A stretch of 64,000 nucleotides of DNA from Herbidospora cretacea (GTDB taxonomy: Bacteria; Actinomycetota; Actinomycetes; Streptosporangiales; Streptosporangiaceae): contig NZ_BBXG01000007.1 of assembly GCF_001570605.1 (NCBI RefSeq), positions 180,042-244,041 of the forward strand, read 5' to 3'. Under the pieces are notes generated by a model. It was not told the DNA's origin. It made no database searches and was given only the letters and a program-made list of their open reading frames with translations. This document shows positions 1 through 10,913 of the stretch, in pieces. The first letter of the stretch is position 1. Each line of letters opens with the position of its first letter. The translations under genes and the position numbers were made by a program.

Positions 1-744
1 GTCCGGATGGTCGTGCTCAGCCGGGGGCTGCCGGGGCCGAGCCCGTGCGTCCTCTACGGCTACGGCGGGTTCGGGGTGCCGCTCACCCCCTCCTACTCCT
101 CCTACGTCCTGCCCTGGCTGGAGGCGGGTGGCGTCTTCGCGTTCGCCCAGGTCAGAGGGGGCGGAGAAGAGGGTGAGGGGTGGCACCGGGCCGGGATGCG
201 GGGGCGCAAGCAGAACTCGTTCGACGACTTCGCCGCCGCCGCCGAGACCCTGATCGCGGCGGGCTGGACCCGGCCCGACCTGCTCGGGGTCACCGGCGAG
301 TCGGGCGGCGGGCTGCTCGTCGGGGCGCTCGTCACCCAGCGGCCGGAACTGGTGGCCGCCGCCGTCTGCTCCGCGCCGGTGCTCGACATGATCAGGTTCG
401 AACGGTCGGGGCTCGGGGCCTCGTGGGTGCCGGAATACGGCTCCGCCGACGACCCCGAGCAGTTCGCCTGGCTGCTGGCCTACTCGCCCTACCACCACGT
501 CAAGGAGGGGGTCGACTACCCGGCCACCCTGTTCACCGTCTTCGACGGCGACAGCCGGGTCGACCCGCTCCACGCCCGCAAGATGTGCGCCGCCCTCCAG
601 GGGGCGACCTCCGGCGTGCGGCCGATCCTGTTCCGCCACGAGGCCGGCGTCGGCCACGCGGGCCGATCGGCCGACCGCGCGGCCGGGCTGGCCGCCGACA
701 TGCTGGCGTTCCTGGCCCGTGAGCTGGGCCTCGACCAGGGTTAG
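1..744 (+). CDS. Prolyl oligopeptidase family (S9) serine peptidase, 3' part only
   Basis: The reading frame is open from the first base, so the gene begins upstream of the window; the ATG at 7 is internal. What is visible is the C-terminal alpha/beta-hydrolase domain, about 247 residues. The pre-catalytic YGYGGF segment, the nucleophile elbow GESGGG (Ser, near base 300), the acid residue in SRVDPLHARK and the His in GVGHAG are all present in the order typical of S9A peptidases, which cleave short peptides after proline. The beta-propeller half expected upstream lies outside the window. It converges with the following minus-strand ATPase gene, seven bases apart. Confidence 0.85.
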   Translation, partial: VRMVVLSRGLPGPSPCVLYGYGGFGVPLTPSYSSYVLPWLEAGGVFAFAQVRGGGEEGEGWHRAGMRGRKQNSFDDFAAAAETLIAAGWTRPDLLGVTGESGGGLLVGALVTQRPELVAAAVCSAPVLDMIRFERSGLGASWVPEYGSADDPEQFAWLLAYSPYHHVKEGVDYPATLFTVFDGDSRVDPLHARKMCAALQGATSGVRPILFRHEAGVGHAGRSADRAAGLAADMLAFLARELGLDQG

Positions 745-751
745 GGAGCCG

Positions 752-1240
752 TCAGGCCGACCGCTGCAGGAGCAGGGCCATCGCGGCGGGCGGGGCGGTG
801 GTCAGGGACATCTCGAACCAGACCTTGTTGCGGCCGCCCTCGCGGACGATGCCCCACCGGTCGGCCAGGGCGTCGAGCAGCGGCAGGCCCCGGCCGTTGG
901 TGGCGGTCGCGGTCGAGTGGCCGGCACACGGCGGTTCGGCCGAGCCGTCGTCCTGGACGCAGACCCGCACCTCGTCGGAGGAGAACCAGACCGTCACGGT
1001 GAACACGCCGCCGTCGCCGGATCTGGAGTGGACGACCGCGTTCGTGGCGATCTCACTCGTGAGCAGCACGCAGTCGTCGTGGAGCGGGTGGTCCCTGCCG
1101 ATCGTGGCCGAGACGAGCCGCCGGGCCAGGACGATCTGGTCGCGGCCCCCCGCGAGCCGGGCGACCCTGGCGGCCCGGAGATCGGTGGTGATAGTCGTGT
1201 CGATGGAGTCGAGTGTGGTGACGTTCCCCGAACCGTTCAT
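752..1240 (-). CDS. HATPase_c anti-sigma/regulatory kinase (RsbW/SpoIIAB-like)
   Basis: A 162-residue single-domain GHKL ATPase. The N box (LTSEIATNAVVHS) has the Glu and Asn used for ATP/Mg binding, the VQDDG segment supplies the G1 Asp, and NGRGLPLLDALADRW matches the G2/lid region. Proteins like this bind and inhibit sigma factors and phosphorylate STAS antagonists in actinomycete partner-switch networks; no sigma factor or STAS gene is adjacent, so the partner is unknown. The ATG at 1240 is chosen over the one at 1264 because an AGGAGGA ribosome site sits six bases upstream of it. Confidence 0.8.
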   Translation of the reverse strand: MNGSGNVTTLDSIDTTITTDLRAARVARLAGGRDQIVLARRLVSATIGRDHPLHDDCVLLTSEIATNAVVHSRSGDGGVFTVTVWFSSDEVRVCVQDDGSAEPPCAGHSTATATNGRGLPLLDALADRWGIVREGGRNKVWFEMSLTTAPPAAMALLLQRSA

Positions 1241-1354
1241 GCGTCCTCCTCGATGACTGCGCAATGAAGACGCGCCACCACGGCGTCCGAGATGTCACGC
1301 GAAGGTGCGACTGTGCTTCCCTGAGGGAACCGGCGCTGCCGTAGTGTCGGGACC

Positions 1355-2158
1355 ATGCTGACGCTGATGGCGGTGCACGCCCACCCCGACGACGAGGTCA
1401 TGGGCACCGGGGGCATCTTCGCGAAATACGCCGCCGAAGGGGTGCGTACCGTCCTGGTGACCTGCACCAACGGCGACCAGGGCGACGGGCCGGGCGGGGT
1501 GAAGCCGGGGCAGCCGGGCCACTCCGAGGCCGACGTGGTCAAACAGCGGCTGGCCGAGCTGGCCGAGTCGGTGGGCCACCTGAACATCGGCCACGTCGAG
1601 CTGCTCGGATACCGCGACTCGGGCATGGACGGCTGGGACGGCAACGCCAGCCCCGACGCGTTCGCCAACGTCGACTTCGACCAGGCGGTGGCCAAGGTGG
1701 CGGCGCTGATGGCCGAATATCGGCCGGAGGTCGTCGTGACGTATGACGAGAACGGCAACTACGGCCATCCGGATCACATCCAGGCCCACCGGGTGGCGGT
1801 GGCGGCGAGCGACGCGACCGGGATTCCGGTGAAGTTCTACTACACGGCGGTGCCCCGGGGGGTCATCCAGGCGTCGGTCGCGGCGATGAAGGAGCAGGGC
1901 ATGGACCCGGGGTGGGAGGTGCCCGACGACTTCGGCACCCCCGACGAACTGATCACCACGGTGGTCGACACCCACGAGCAGGCCGAGGCGAAGGTCGCCG
2001 CCCTGCGGGCCCACGCCAGCCAGGGCGACAGCATCGCCCTGCTGTCGATGCCGCCGGAGATGCAGCGGATGGCCATGTCGACCGAACACTTCGTCCGGGT
2101 CTTCACCAAGGTCCCCGCCCCCGACCGCGAGGACGACCTCTTCGCCGGCCTGCGCTGA
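1355..2158 (+). CDS. PIG-L family zinc deacetylase (mycothiol-biosynthesis/Mca-like)
   Basis: A 267-residue LmbE/PIG-L enzyme. The metal site is visible as AHPDDE near the N terminus and as GHPDH further on, followed by a His in IQAH. These zinc hydrolases remove acetyl groups from N-acetylglucosaminyl compounds; in actinomycetes the family includes MshB and the mycothiol conjugate amidase Mca. The VHAHPDDE start and the VTYDENG..YGHPDHI segment fit that group, but sequence alone does not say whether the substrate is GlcNAc-inositol, a mycothiol conjugate or something else. The gene stands alone and has no strong ribosome site. Confidence 0.75.
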   Translation: MLTLMAVHAHPDDEVMGTGGIFAKYAAEGVRTVLVTCTNGDQGDGPGGVKPGQPGHSEADVVKQRLAELAESVGHLNIGHVELLGYRDSGMDGWDGNASPDAFANVDFDQAVAKVAALMAEYRPEVVVTYDENGNYGHPDHIQAHRVAVAASDATGIPVKFYYTAVPRGVIQASVAAMKEQGMDPGWEVPDDFGTPDELITTVVDTHEQAEAKVAALRAHASQGDSIALLSMPPEMQRMAMSTEHFVRVFTKVPAPDREDDLFAGLR

Positions 2159-2239
2159 CGCCGTCACGGCGCTCGGACGAGCGGCCGGTGAGCGCCGGGC
2201 CGACCGGCCGTCGCCGGGGCGGCGGGCGGGGTGGGGGTA

Positions 2240-2258
2240 GGCGGAGCCGTAACGGAAG
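2240..2258 (+). repeat. Intergenic repeat copy A (GGCGGAGCCGTAACGGAAG)
   Basis: This 19-base word recurs exactly at 12275-12293. Both copies lie between genes, are preceded by G-rich sequence and are followed by GC-rich text with inverted or direct repeats. It is not part of any recognisable gene. The rest of 2159-2291 shows nothing else definable apart from GGGCCCGGCGCTT-like GC-rich sequence. Confidence 0.6.
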
Positions 2259-2291
2259 CGAGCGGTTCTCCAGCAGCGGGCCCGGCGCTTC

Positions 2292-3476
2292 TCAGCGGGC
2301 CCGGCGTTCGTAGAGGGCCTTCTCCTGGGCGTTGCGGGTGAGGTCGGCCGCCTGCCGGAAGGCCGCTCTGGCCTCCTCGGCGCGGCCGCTGCGTTCGAGG
2401 AGGTCGCCGCGCACTGCGGCCAGGTGGGGGTTGCCTTCGAGTTTCAGGTTGTCGACGATCTTGAGGCCTGCCTCCGGACCCTCGGCCAGGCCGACCGCCA
2501 CGGCGCGGTTGAGTTCGACGATCGGCGACGGCGCGACGTGGGCGAGCAGCTGGTAGAGGGCGGCCATCCGGGCCCAGTCGGTGTCGGCGAAGGTCAGGGC
2601 CCTGGCGTGGACGGCCGCGATGGCGGCCTGGAGGCCGTAGGGGCCGAGGGTGCCGGTCGACTCGGCGCGGGCCAGCGCCGAAAGGCCCCGGCGGATCAGC
2701 AGGCGGTCCCAGGTGGTGCGGTCCTGGTCGGGGAGCAGGACCGGCTCACCGCCGGGGCCGACGCGGGCGGCCAGCCGGGACGACTGGATCTCCAGCAGCG
2801 CCTGAAGACCCAGCGCCTCGGAGGAGGAGGGCATCAGCGCGGCCAGCACGCGGGACAGCCGCAGCGCCTCGAAGCACAGGTCGTTGCGGGTCCACGAGTC
2901 GCCGGCCGTCGCCGCGTAGCCCTCGTTGAAGATCAGGTAGATGACCTCCAGGACCGAGGCCAGCCGCGCGGGCAGCTCCTCGGCGGGCGGGAGCTCGATC
3001 GGGACCTTCCGCAGCGCCGTCTTGGCCCGGTAGATCCGCTGGCCGACGGTCGGCTCCGGCACCAGGAACGCCCGCGCGATCTCCGCCGTCGTCAGGCCGC
3101 CCAGCAGCCGCAGCGTCAGCGCCAGCCGCCCTTCGACGGCCACGTCGGGATGGCAGGCCGTGAAGATCAGCGTGAGCAGCTCGGGTTCCGGGGACGGCTC
3201 GGGCAGCAGGGCGAGTTCGCGGAGTTTCTCCTCGTAGACGCCCTGCCGCCGGAGCTGGTCGATCGCTTTGCGCTTGGCCGTGGTGGTCAGCCAGCCGCCC
3301 GGGTTGTCCGGGACGCCGTCACGGGGCCAGGCCTCCAGGGCCAGCACGAACGCGTCCTGGGCCGACTCCTCGGCCAGGCCGATGTCCCCGGTCATCCTGG
3401 CCACGGTCGCGATGACCTTGGCCGATTCGATGCGCCAGACGGCTTCTATCGTGCGGATCGGATCGGCAGGCCCCAT
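2292..3476 (-). CDS. ECF-type RNA polymerase sigma factor with C-terminal TPR-like region (ECF42-like)
   Basis: A 394-residue protein. Residues 1-75 match sigma region 2 (ESAQDAFVLALEAWP, then a TTAKRKAIDQLRR stretch), residues about 110-160 match region 4 (LTLRLLGGLTTAEIARAFLVPEPTVGQRIYRAK), and the remaining 230 residues form an alpha-helical, TPR-like extension. That long tail and the adjacent YciI/DGPF gene are the signature of the ECF42 group, which lacks a conventional anti-sigma factor. The start lies four bases after the YciI stop, with GAGGAC of the ribosome site overlapping that stop, so the two genes are one operon. Confidence 0.88.
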   Translation of the reverse strand: MGPADPIRTIEAVWRIESAKVIATVARMTGDIGLAEESAQDAFVLALEAWPRDGVPDNPGGWLTTTAKRKAIDQLRRQGVYEEKLRELALLPEPSPEPELLTLIFTACHPDVAVEGRLALTLRLLGGLTTAEIARAFLVPEPTVGQRIYRAKTALRKVPIELPPAEELPARLASVLEVIYLIFNEGYAATAGDSWTRNDLCFEALRLSRVLAALMPSSSEALGLQALLEIQSSRLAARVGPGGEPVLLPDQDRTTWDRLLIRRGLSALARAESTGTLGPYGLQAAIAAVHARALTFADTDWARMAALYQLLAHVAPSPIVELNRAVAVGLAEGPEAGLKIVDNLKLEGNPHLAAVRGDLLERSGRAEEARAAFRQAADLTRNAQEKALYERRAR

Positions 3477-3480
3477 GTCC

Positions 3481-3828
3481 TCAGAATGTCATCAGCGGGT
3501 AGACGTGGGACACGCCCTCCCAGCCCGGCCACATGTCGCGGTGGAGCTTCATGAAGCGGTTGGCCCACTCGACCGCCTCGGCCGCGTCGCGGACCTCGTA
3601 GATCGCGTAGCTGATCAGTTCCTTGGCCTCGGCGAACGGGCCGTCGGTCACGGTCAGTTTGCCGCCGACGACCTCGACCTGACCGGCCATGGCCGAAAGG
3701 CCGCTCTGGTCGACGAGGACGCCCGACTCGGTGGCCTCCCGGCCGAGCTGCATGATCGCCGCCATCAGTTCGGCGGGCGGCGGGGTCTCGGGCTGGGCGG
3801 TGCGGGTCAGCGTGATCAGGTAGCGCAT
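3481..3828 (-). CDS. YciI/DGPF family protein, partner of the ECF sigma factor
   Basis: A 115-residue ferredoxin-like-fold protein with the family's VTDGPFAEAKE motif at its centre and an acidic, Trp-containing C terminus. It is the first gene of a two-gene operon with the ECF42-like sigma factor. In this sigma-factor group DGPF proteins are the usual neighbours and probable target or modulator, although the reaction they carry out is not established. The divergent neighbour is the STAND/WD40 gene; the 110 bases between them must hold both promoters. Confidence 0.85.
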   Translation of the reverse strand: MRYLITLTRTAQPETPPPAELMAAIMQLGREATESGVLVDQSGLSAMAGQVEVVGGKLTVTDGPFAEAKELISYAIYEVRDAAEAVEWANRFMKLHRDMWPGWEGVSHVYPLMTF

Positions 3829-3938
3829 GGGTGTTCTCCGTTCGTTCTCCTGTGAACCTACGACCCCTCCACGAACGGCCGGCCGGAGTTTCGACGGCCA
3901 CCGGTTACTTTTTTTGGATTTCCGGCCATGCTGGTGAG

Positions 3939-6900
3939 GTGAGCAGCAGGCCTCCCTATCCGGGGCTGGCAGCGTTCGGGGCCCAGGACGCCGCCGTGTT
4001 CTTCGGCCGTGACGACCTCCTGTCCCACCTGCGGCGGCGTGCCGGGAGCGAGCGGCTGCTCGTGGTCACGGGAGCCTCCGGGGCGGGGAAGACCTCGCTC
4101 GTCGACGTCGGCCTCGCGGGCGGGCTGAGGCTGCGGCCGGGCGCCGATCCGGTCGGCGCGCTGCTGGCCGCGTTCGGGGCCGGGATGGACCACGAACGGC
4201 TGGCCGCCGCGCCCCACCACCTCGACGAGCTCGGCGATCCGGGGCTGATCGTGGTCGACCGGTTCGAGGAGGTCTTCGCGGCCTGCCGCGATCTCACCGC
4301 CCGGCAGACCTTCGTCGGCGCGCTCACCGCCACCCGCACCCCCGTGGTGCTGGTGCTGCGGGCCGACTTCACCGGCGACGCCGCCGCGTTCCCCGAGCTG
4401 GTCGCGGCCCTTTCCCGGCCGCTGCTCGTCTCGCCCCTGTCTCCGGACGACCTGCGCGCCGCCGTCGAGCAGCCCGCCCTGGCCCATGGGGTGACCTTCG
4501 CCGACGGCCTGGTGGAGGAGATCCTCGCCGACCACAACGGCGACCTGCCGCTGCTGGCCCACACGCTGCGGGTGATGTGGGACCGGCGCGAGGGCGACGT
4601 CCTGACGTTGGACACCTACCGGGCCACCGGCCGGGTGACCGGCGCGATCCCCCGCAGCGCCGAACGCGCGCTGGTCCGGGGCGACGCCAGGGCTGCGCTG
4701 TCGGCGCTCGCCGGGCCCCACGGCACCCTCCGGCCCGGCCCGATGGTCCCGGAGCTCGAACCTTTCGTGGCCGCCGGGCTGGTCAGCCGCGACGGGGAGA
4801 CGGCCGAACTGGCGCACGAGGCGGTGATCCGGGCCTGGCCCCGGTTCACCGCGTGGACCGAGGCCGATCGGGCGGCCGGTCAGGTGCGCAGGGAGTTCCA
4901 GGCCGACGCGAACCGCTGGGTGCTGAGCGGGTTCGCCGCGCCCCACCTCTACCAGGGCTCCCGGCTCGCGGCGGCCCGCGCCGCGGTGCGGCGGATCAGG
5001 CGGGAGCTGTCCCCGGCCGAGGTGGCGTTCCTCGAGGCGAGCGCGGCCCAGGCGATGGAGGGGCGGCGGGCGGCGGAGAGACGTACCTTCCTGCGGGGTC
5101 TGTCGCTGGTCGCCCTGATCGCGCTGCTCGTCGTGAGCTTCGGCGCGACCGGCGCGCTGGCGCTGCTGATCACCGGGGCCACCCGCGACCGGGACGCCGC
5201 GGTCGACCGGAGCACCACCGCCGTGGCCCGCCACCTGCTCGCCCAGGGCGACGCGCTCGCCGCCGACCAGCCGGTCCTCGCCCGGCTGCTGCGGCTCGCG
5301 GGGGCCGAGATCGCGCCCGAGCTGCCCGAGGCGGCGGCCGGGCTGCGCGCCTCGGCGGTGCATCCCGCGCTCGACGTGCTGCGCCCGCCCGGCGTGGAGA
5401 CGATGGTCATGAGCGCCACCGGGCTGCTGGCCACCGCCTCCGGCGGCGAGGTCAGGCTCTGGCAGGGCGGCGAGGGGATCGCCGTCGTGGCCGCCCACGA
5501 CGCGCCGATCAGCGCGCTCGCCTTCACCCGCGACGGCCGCAGGCTGGCCACCGCCGCCTCCGACGGTTCCGTCCGGATCTGGGACACCGCCTCCCGCACC
5601 CGCCTGGCCGAGATCCGCGACGGAGGCCTCGGCCGCAAGGCTTTGGCGTTCGGCGCCGACGGCCGGACCGTCGCCGTCGCGGCGGCCGGCCGCCCGATCA
5701 CGATCTTCAACACCACCACCGCCCAGCCGATGAGCGAGTTCCCGGCGGCGGGCGAGCGCCCGCTGGTGCTCCTCGGCAACGACGGCGACACCCTCTACGC
5801 CCGCACCGCCGACGGCTTGGAGATCTTCGACGTGCCGTCGCGGAAACGGCTGCGCCTGCTGCCGCGGGTCACCACGGCCGCGCTCACCCCCAACACGCGC
5901 ACTCTCGCGGTCGGCCGGGCCGACGGCGGGGTCGAGATCTGGGGGGTGGGCGAGCGCGAGTTCGTCAAGCGGGCCGACTTCGCCGCCCACGACCGCGCGG
6001 TGGAGGCCATCGCGTTCAGCCCGGCGGGGACCACGTTCACCACCGGCGGGGCCGACGAGGCGGTGCGGGTCTGGGAGACCGTCGGGCAGCGGCGCGTGGG
6101 CGCCACGATCACCGGGCACACCGGGGCCGTCGTCGGCGTCGCCTACACGCCCGACGGCGACCTGCTGCTCACCGCCGCCACCGACCGGACCGTGCGGGTC
6201 TGGAACATGGAGGCGTACGACGCGGTGCTCGATCTGACCACCCGGGTCGCCGACCCCGGCAGCGGCCGGTTCGCCACGGTCAACGCGATCACCTTCAACC
6301 AGGACGGCTCACTCTTCGCCACCGGCGACGCGGACGGCACCGTGCGCCTCTGGCGGACCGCCTCCCGGACCCCGCTCGGGGCGCCGATCGAGACGGGCGA
6401 CTCCGGGGTGCACTCGATGGTGTTCGAGCCGCAGACCGGCGGGCTGGTCGTGCTGAGCAGCGACAACGTGATCAGCCTCCTCGACGTCGACAGCCGGACC
6501 AGCCGGACGCTGTGGGCCAACCCGCCGCAGGAGGCGACCAGCCACGGCGTCCTCGGGCCCGACGGGCGGACGCTCGCGCTGGTCTACGGCCCGGAGGTGG
6601 AGCTGTGGGACAACCAGGCCCGCCGGCGCACCGGCCGGTTGGGCGGTCACGACGGCGACGTGCGGGCGGTGGCGTTCAGCCCCGACGGCCGGCTGCTGGC
6701 CACCGGGGGAGCCGACCGGGTGATCCGGCTGTGGGATCCGGTCAAGGCCGTCCCCGCCGGGCCCGTGCTGCTCGGGCACACCGGTGACGTGCTGTCGGTG
6801 GCGTTCAGCCCTGATGGCAGCGTGCTGGCCAGCGGTGACGCCAGTGGGGTGGTCCGGTTCTGGGACGTCGCCACCGGCCGCCCGCTGGGCACTTTCCACG

Positions 6901-7145
6901 GCCGGGCCCCCGCCGCCGGAGCCCCGGCGTTCGCGGCCGGCGCGCTCGCCTTCAGCCCCGACGGGGGCACGCTGGTGGGCGGCGGCAGGTTCACCGCCCC
7001 GGGCCAACCGGCCCTGGAGATCTGGGATTCCACTTTGTACGGAGCCGACGCCCACGACCTCGTCTGCGCCCAGGCCGGGCGGTCCCTCACCGCCGAGGAG
7101 TGGCGAGCTCACGCACCCGGCCAGCCCTATCGGACGGTGTGCTGA
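3939..7145 (+). CDS. Membrane-anchored STAND NTPase (nSTAND1) with WD40 propeller
   Basis: About 1068 residues. The N-terminal NTPase has PYPGLAAF..FFGRD, the Walker A GASGAGKT (residues about 45-52) and Walker B LIVVDRFEE (about 103-111). A winged-helix-like region follows, then one hydrophobic segment (about 383-410, GLSLVALIALLVVSFGATGALA) and from about residue 480 a run of WD40 repeats with GH..AVAFSPDG..LATG..D..IRLWD units. The likely start is GTG 3939 (VSSRPPYPGLAAF); the frame is open further up but that part has no family similarity, and the GGTGAG before 3939 is very close, so the start is uncertain. Such proteins are signal-sensing scaffolds; the ligand is unknown. Its 3' end overlaps the convergent FUSC gene by 59 bases. 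Confidence 0.8.
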   Translation: MSSRPPYPGLAAFGAQDAAVFFGRDDLLSHLRRRAGSERLLVVTGASGAGKTSLVDVGLAGGLRLRPGADPVGALLAAFGAGMDHERLAAAPHHLDELGDPGLIVVDRFEEVFAACRDLTARQTFVGALTATRTPVVLVLRADFTGDAAAFPELVAALSRPLLVSPLSPDDLRAAVEQPALAHGVTFADGLVEEILADHNGDLPLLAHTLRVMWDRREGDVLTLDTYRATGRVTGAIPRSAERALVRGDARAALSALAGPHGTLRPGPMVPELEPFVAAGLVSRDGETAELAHEAVIRAWPRFTAWTEADRAAGQVRREFQADANRWVLSGFAAPHLYQGSRLAAARAAVRRIRRELSPAEVAFLEASAAQAMEGRRAAERRTFLRGLSLVALIALLVVSFGATGALALLITGATRDRDAAVDRSTTAVARHLLAQGDALAADQPVLARLLRLAGAEIAPELPEAAAGLRASAVHPALDVLRPPGVETMVMSATGLLATASGGEVRLWQGGEGIAVVAAHDAPISALAFTRDGRRLATAASDGSVRIWDTASRTRLAEIRDGGLGRKALAFGADGRTVAVAAAGRPITIFNTTTAQPMSEFPAAGERPLVLLGNDGDTLYARTADGLEIFDVPSRKRLRLLPRVTTAALTPNTRTLAVGRADGGVEIWGVGEREFVKRADFAAHDRAVEAIAFSPAGTTFTTGGADEAVRVWETVGQRRVGATITGHTGAVVGVAYTPDGDLLLTAATDRTVRVWNMEAYDAVLDLTTRVADPGSGRFATVNAITFNQDGSLFATGDADGTVRLWRTASRTPLGAPIETGDSGVHSMVFEPQTGGLVVLSSDNVISLLDVDSRTSRTLWANPPQEATSHGVLGPDGRTLALVYGPEVELWDNQARRRTGRLGGHDGDVRAVAFSPDGRLLATGGADRVIRLWDPVKAVPAGPVLLGHTGDVLSVAFSPDGSVLASGDASGVVRFWDVATGRPLGTFHGRAPAAGAPAFAAGALAFSPDGGTLVGGGRFTAPGQPALEIWDSTLYGADAHDLVCAQAGRSLTAEEWRAHAPGQPYRTVC

Positions 7146-8196
7146 TCACCCGGCGCGGCGGCGGGGCGTCGCGGAGGCCGTCGAGCAGCCGGTCGATGTG
7201 GACGAGCAGCTCGCCGTGCAGCGGCCAGTGGCCGGGGTCCTCGCGGAGCGCGTCGCCGAGCTCACCGCGCACGTGGCGGCCCTCGGCCAGCGAGCGCTCC
7301 AGCTCGGCGGTGAGGCGGGCGGCCTCCTCGGCGTCGCAGGTGGTGGCCGCCTCGGTGTAGTTGCGGGTGGTCCCGGCCAGGTCGCGGAGCACGCTCGCGA
7401 GCCGGTCGCGCACGCCGGCCTCCCACATCGGCGCGTCGCCGGTCAGGTGCAGGCCGGTGCGGTCGCTGACGCTCCTGGTCAGGCCGCGTACGGTCGGGAC
7501 CGCGCGTTCCAGGGTGTCGAGGGTCTCCCGCAGGGCCCGGCTGTGGCCCGAACCGGTGCGGCCGCGCAGGCGGGCGGTCTCGTCGGCGGTGTCCACCTCG
7601 GCCTCGGCCCGGCGGATGTCCGTGGTGAGCCTCCTGGCCCGGGTGGTCCAGTCGCCGACGGCCTCCCGGCCGGGCGGGGCGGCCAGGCCCTCGGCCATGT
7701 CGTCGAGGAGGCTCGCCATCCGGCGGCCGAGATCGGCGACGGCCTGCTCGGCCGGGCGCAGCTTCGCGGGCGCGGCCACGACGACCGTGATCAGCCCGAC
7801 GGCCGCGCCGATCAGGGTCTCCACGATCCGGTCGGCGGCGGCCGGGCCGGTGCCGAACTGGAGGATCAGCATCGCGCTGATCGGCACCTCCATCAGGTGC
7901 TCACGGAGTTTCAGCAGGTGACCCAGGCCCAGGGAGACCGCCACGGCCAGCCCGAGGCTCCACCAGCTCAGCCCGAACATCCCACCCAGCAGCACCGACA
8001 CCAGCACCCCGGCGCCGACGCTGACGATCCGACCCCCGGCGTGCCGGAGCGTGCGGTAGAGCGACACCTGGACGACGAGAAGGGCGGTCAGCGCCGCCAG
8101 CACCGGCGCCTTCACGTCGAGCAGGGCCATCGCGCTCACATAGGCGCCCACCGCCGTGATGACCAGGCGGGCGATCGATGTCAGACGTTCCGGCAT
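7087..8196 (-). CDS. FUSC/ArAE family membrane protein
   Basis: A 369-residue protein. The first 150 residues hold six hydrophobic segments (for example LVITAVGAYVSAMALL, ALTALLVVQVSLY, IVSVGAGVLVSVLLGG) of the FUSC/aromatic acid exporter type; the rest is a soluble, heptad-rich helical domain with many Arg and Glu. Family members form the membrane part of efflux systems, but the substrate cannot be read here. The start at 8196 is preferred over upstream in-frame codons because GAGGTGG lies nine bases before it and the hydrophobic domain begins at once. Confidence 0.78.
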   Translation of the reverse strand: MPERLTSIARLVITAVGAYVSAMALLDVKAPVLAALTALLVVQVSLYRTLRHAGGRIVSVGAGVLVSVLLGGMFGLSWWSLGLAVAVSLGLGHLLKLREHLMEVPISAMLILQFGTGPAAADRIVETLIGAAVGLITVVVAAPAKLRPAEQAVADLGRRMASLLDDMAEGLAAPPGREAVGDWTTRARRLTTDIRRAEAEVDTADETARLRGRTGSGHSRALRETLDTLERAVPTVRGLTRSVSDRTGLHLTGDAPMWEAGVRDRLASVLRDLAGTTRNYTEAATTCDAEEAARLTAELERSLAEGRHVRGELGDALREDPGHWPLHGELLVHIDRLLDGLRDAPPPRRVISTPSDRAGRVRELATPRR

Positions 8197-8280
8197 TGCG
8201 CTTATCCACCTCATCGAACAGGACATTTCATGACAAACAGCATGCCCTGGGGTGGATATTTCCTGGTGACGGCAAAACCG

Positions 8281-8307
8281 AAGGGCCGGGTGGATCACCC
8301 GGCCCTT
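8281..8307 (-). terminator. Intrinsic terminator of clpC
   Basis: A perfect 12-base stem (AAGGGCCGGGTG / CACCCGGCCCTT) with a three-base loop lies 14 bases after the clpC stop. On the minus strand it is followed by CGGTTTTGCC, a short U run. Confidence 0.75.
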
Positions 8308-8320
8308 GGTGTGCGCGCGC

Positions 8321-10822
<2,502 letters not shown>

Positions 10823-10898
10823 CTCTCGCCGCTCCATGGAGTCCGGGGGGCCCTGTTACTCCATAGAACGCGCTATTCCGAGTGATGGATACCAAATA

Positions 10899-10909
10899 CG
10901 CGATTGGCG
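10899..10909 (-). promoter_or_regulatory. Candidate ClgR-type operator upstream of clpC
   Basis: The minus strand reads CGC-CAATC-GCG. This fits the CGC-N5-GCG core described for ClgR, the actinobacterial activator of clp genes, with one deviation from the C. glutamicum CGCYNANRGCG form. It lies 77 bases upstream of the clpC start and close to the 3' end of the upstream esterase gene. Confidence 0.4.
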
Positions 10910-10913
10910 AAGT

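Noticed and set aside
3858-6119. Long minus-strand frame (753 codons) opposite the STAND/WD40 gene
   Set aside because: Composition is Arg/Gly/Pro-rich without domains; it is the GC-rich antisense shadow of a well-supported gene.
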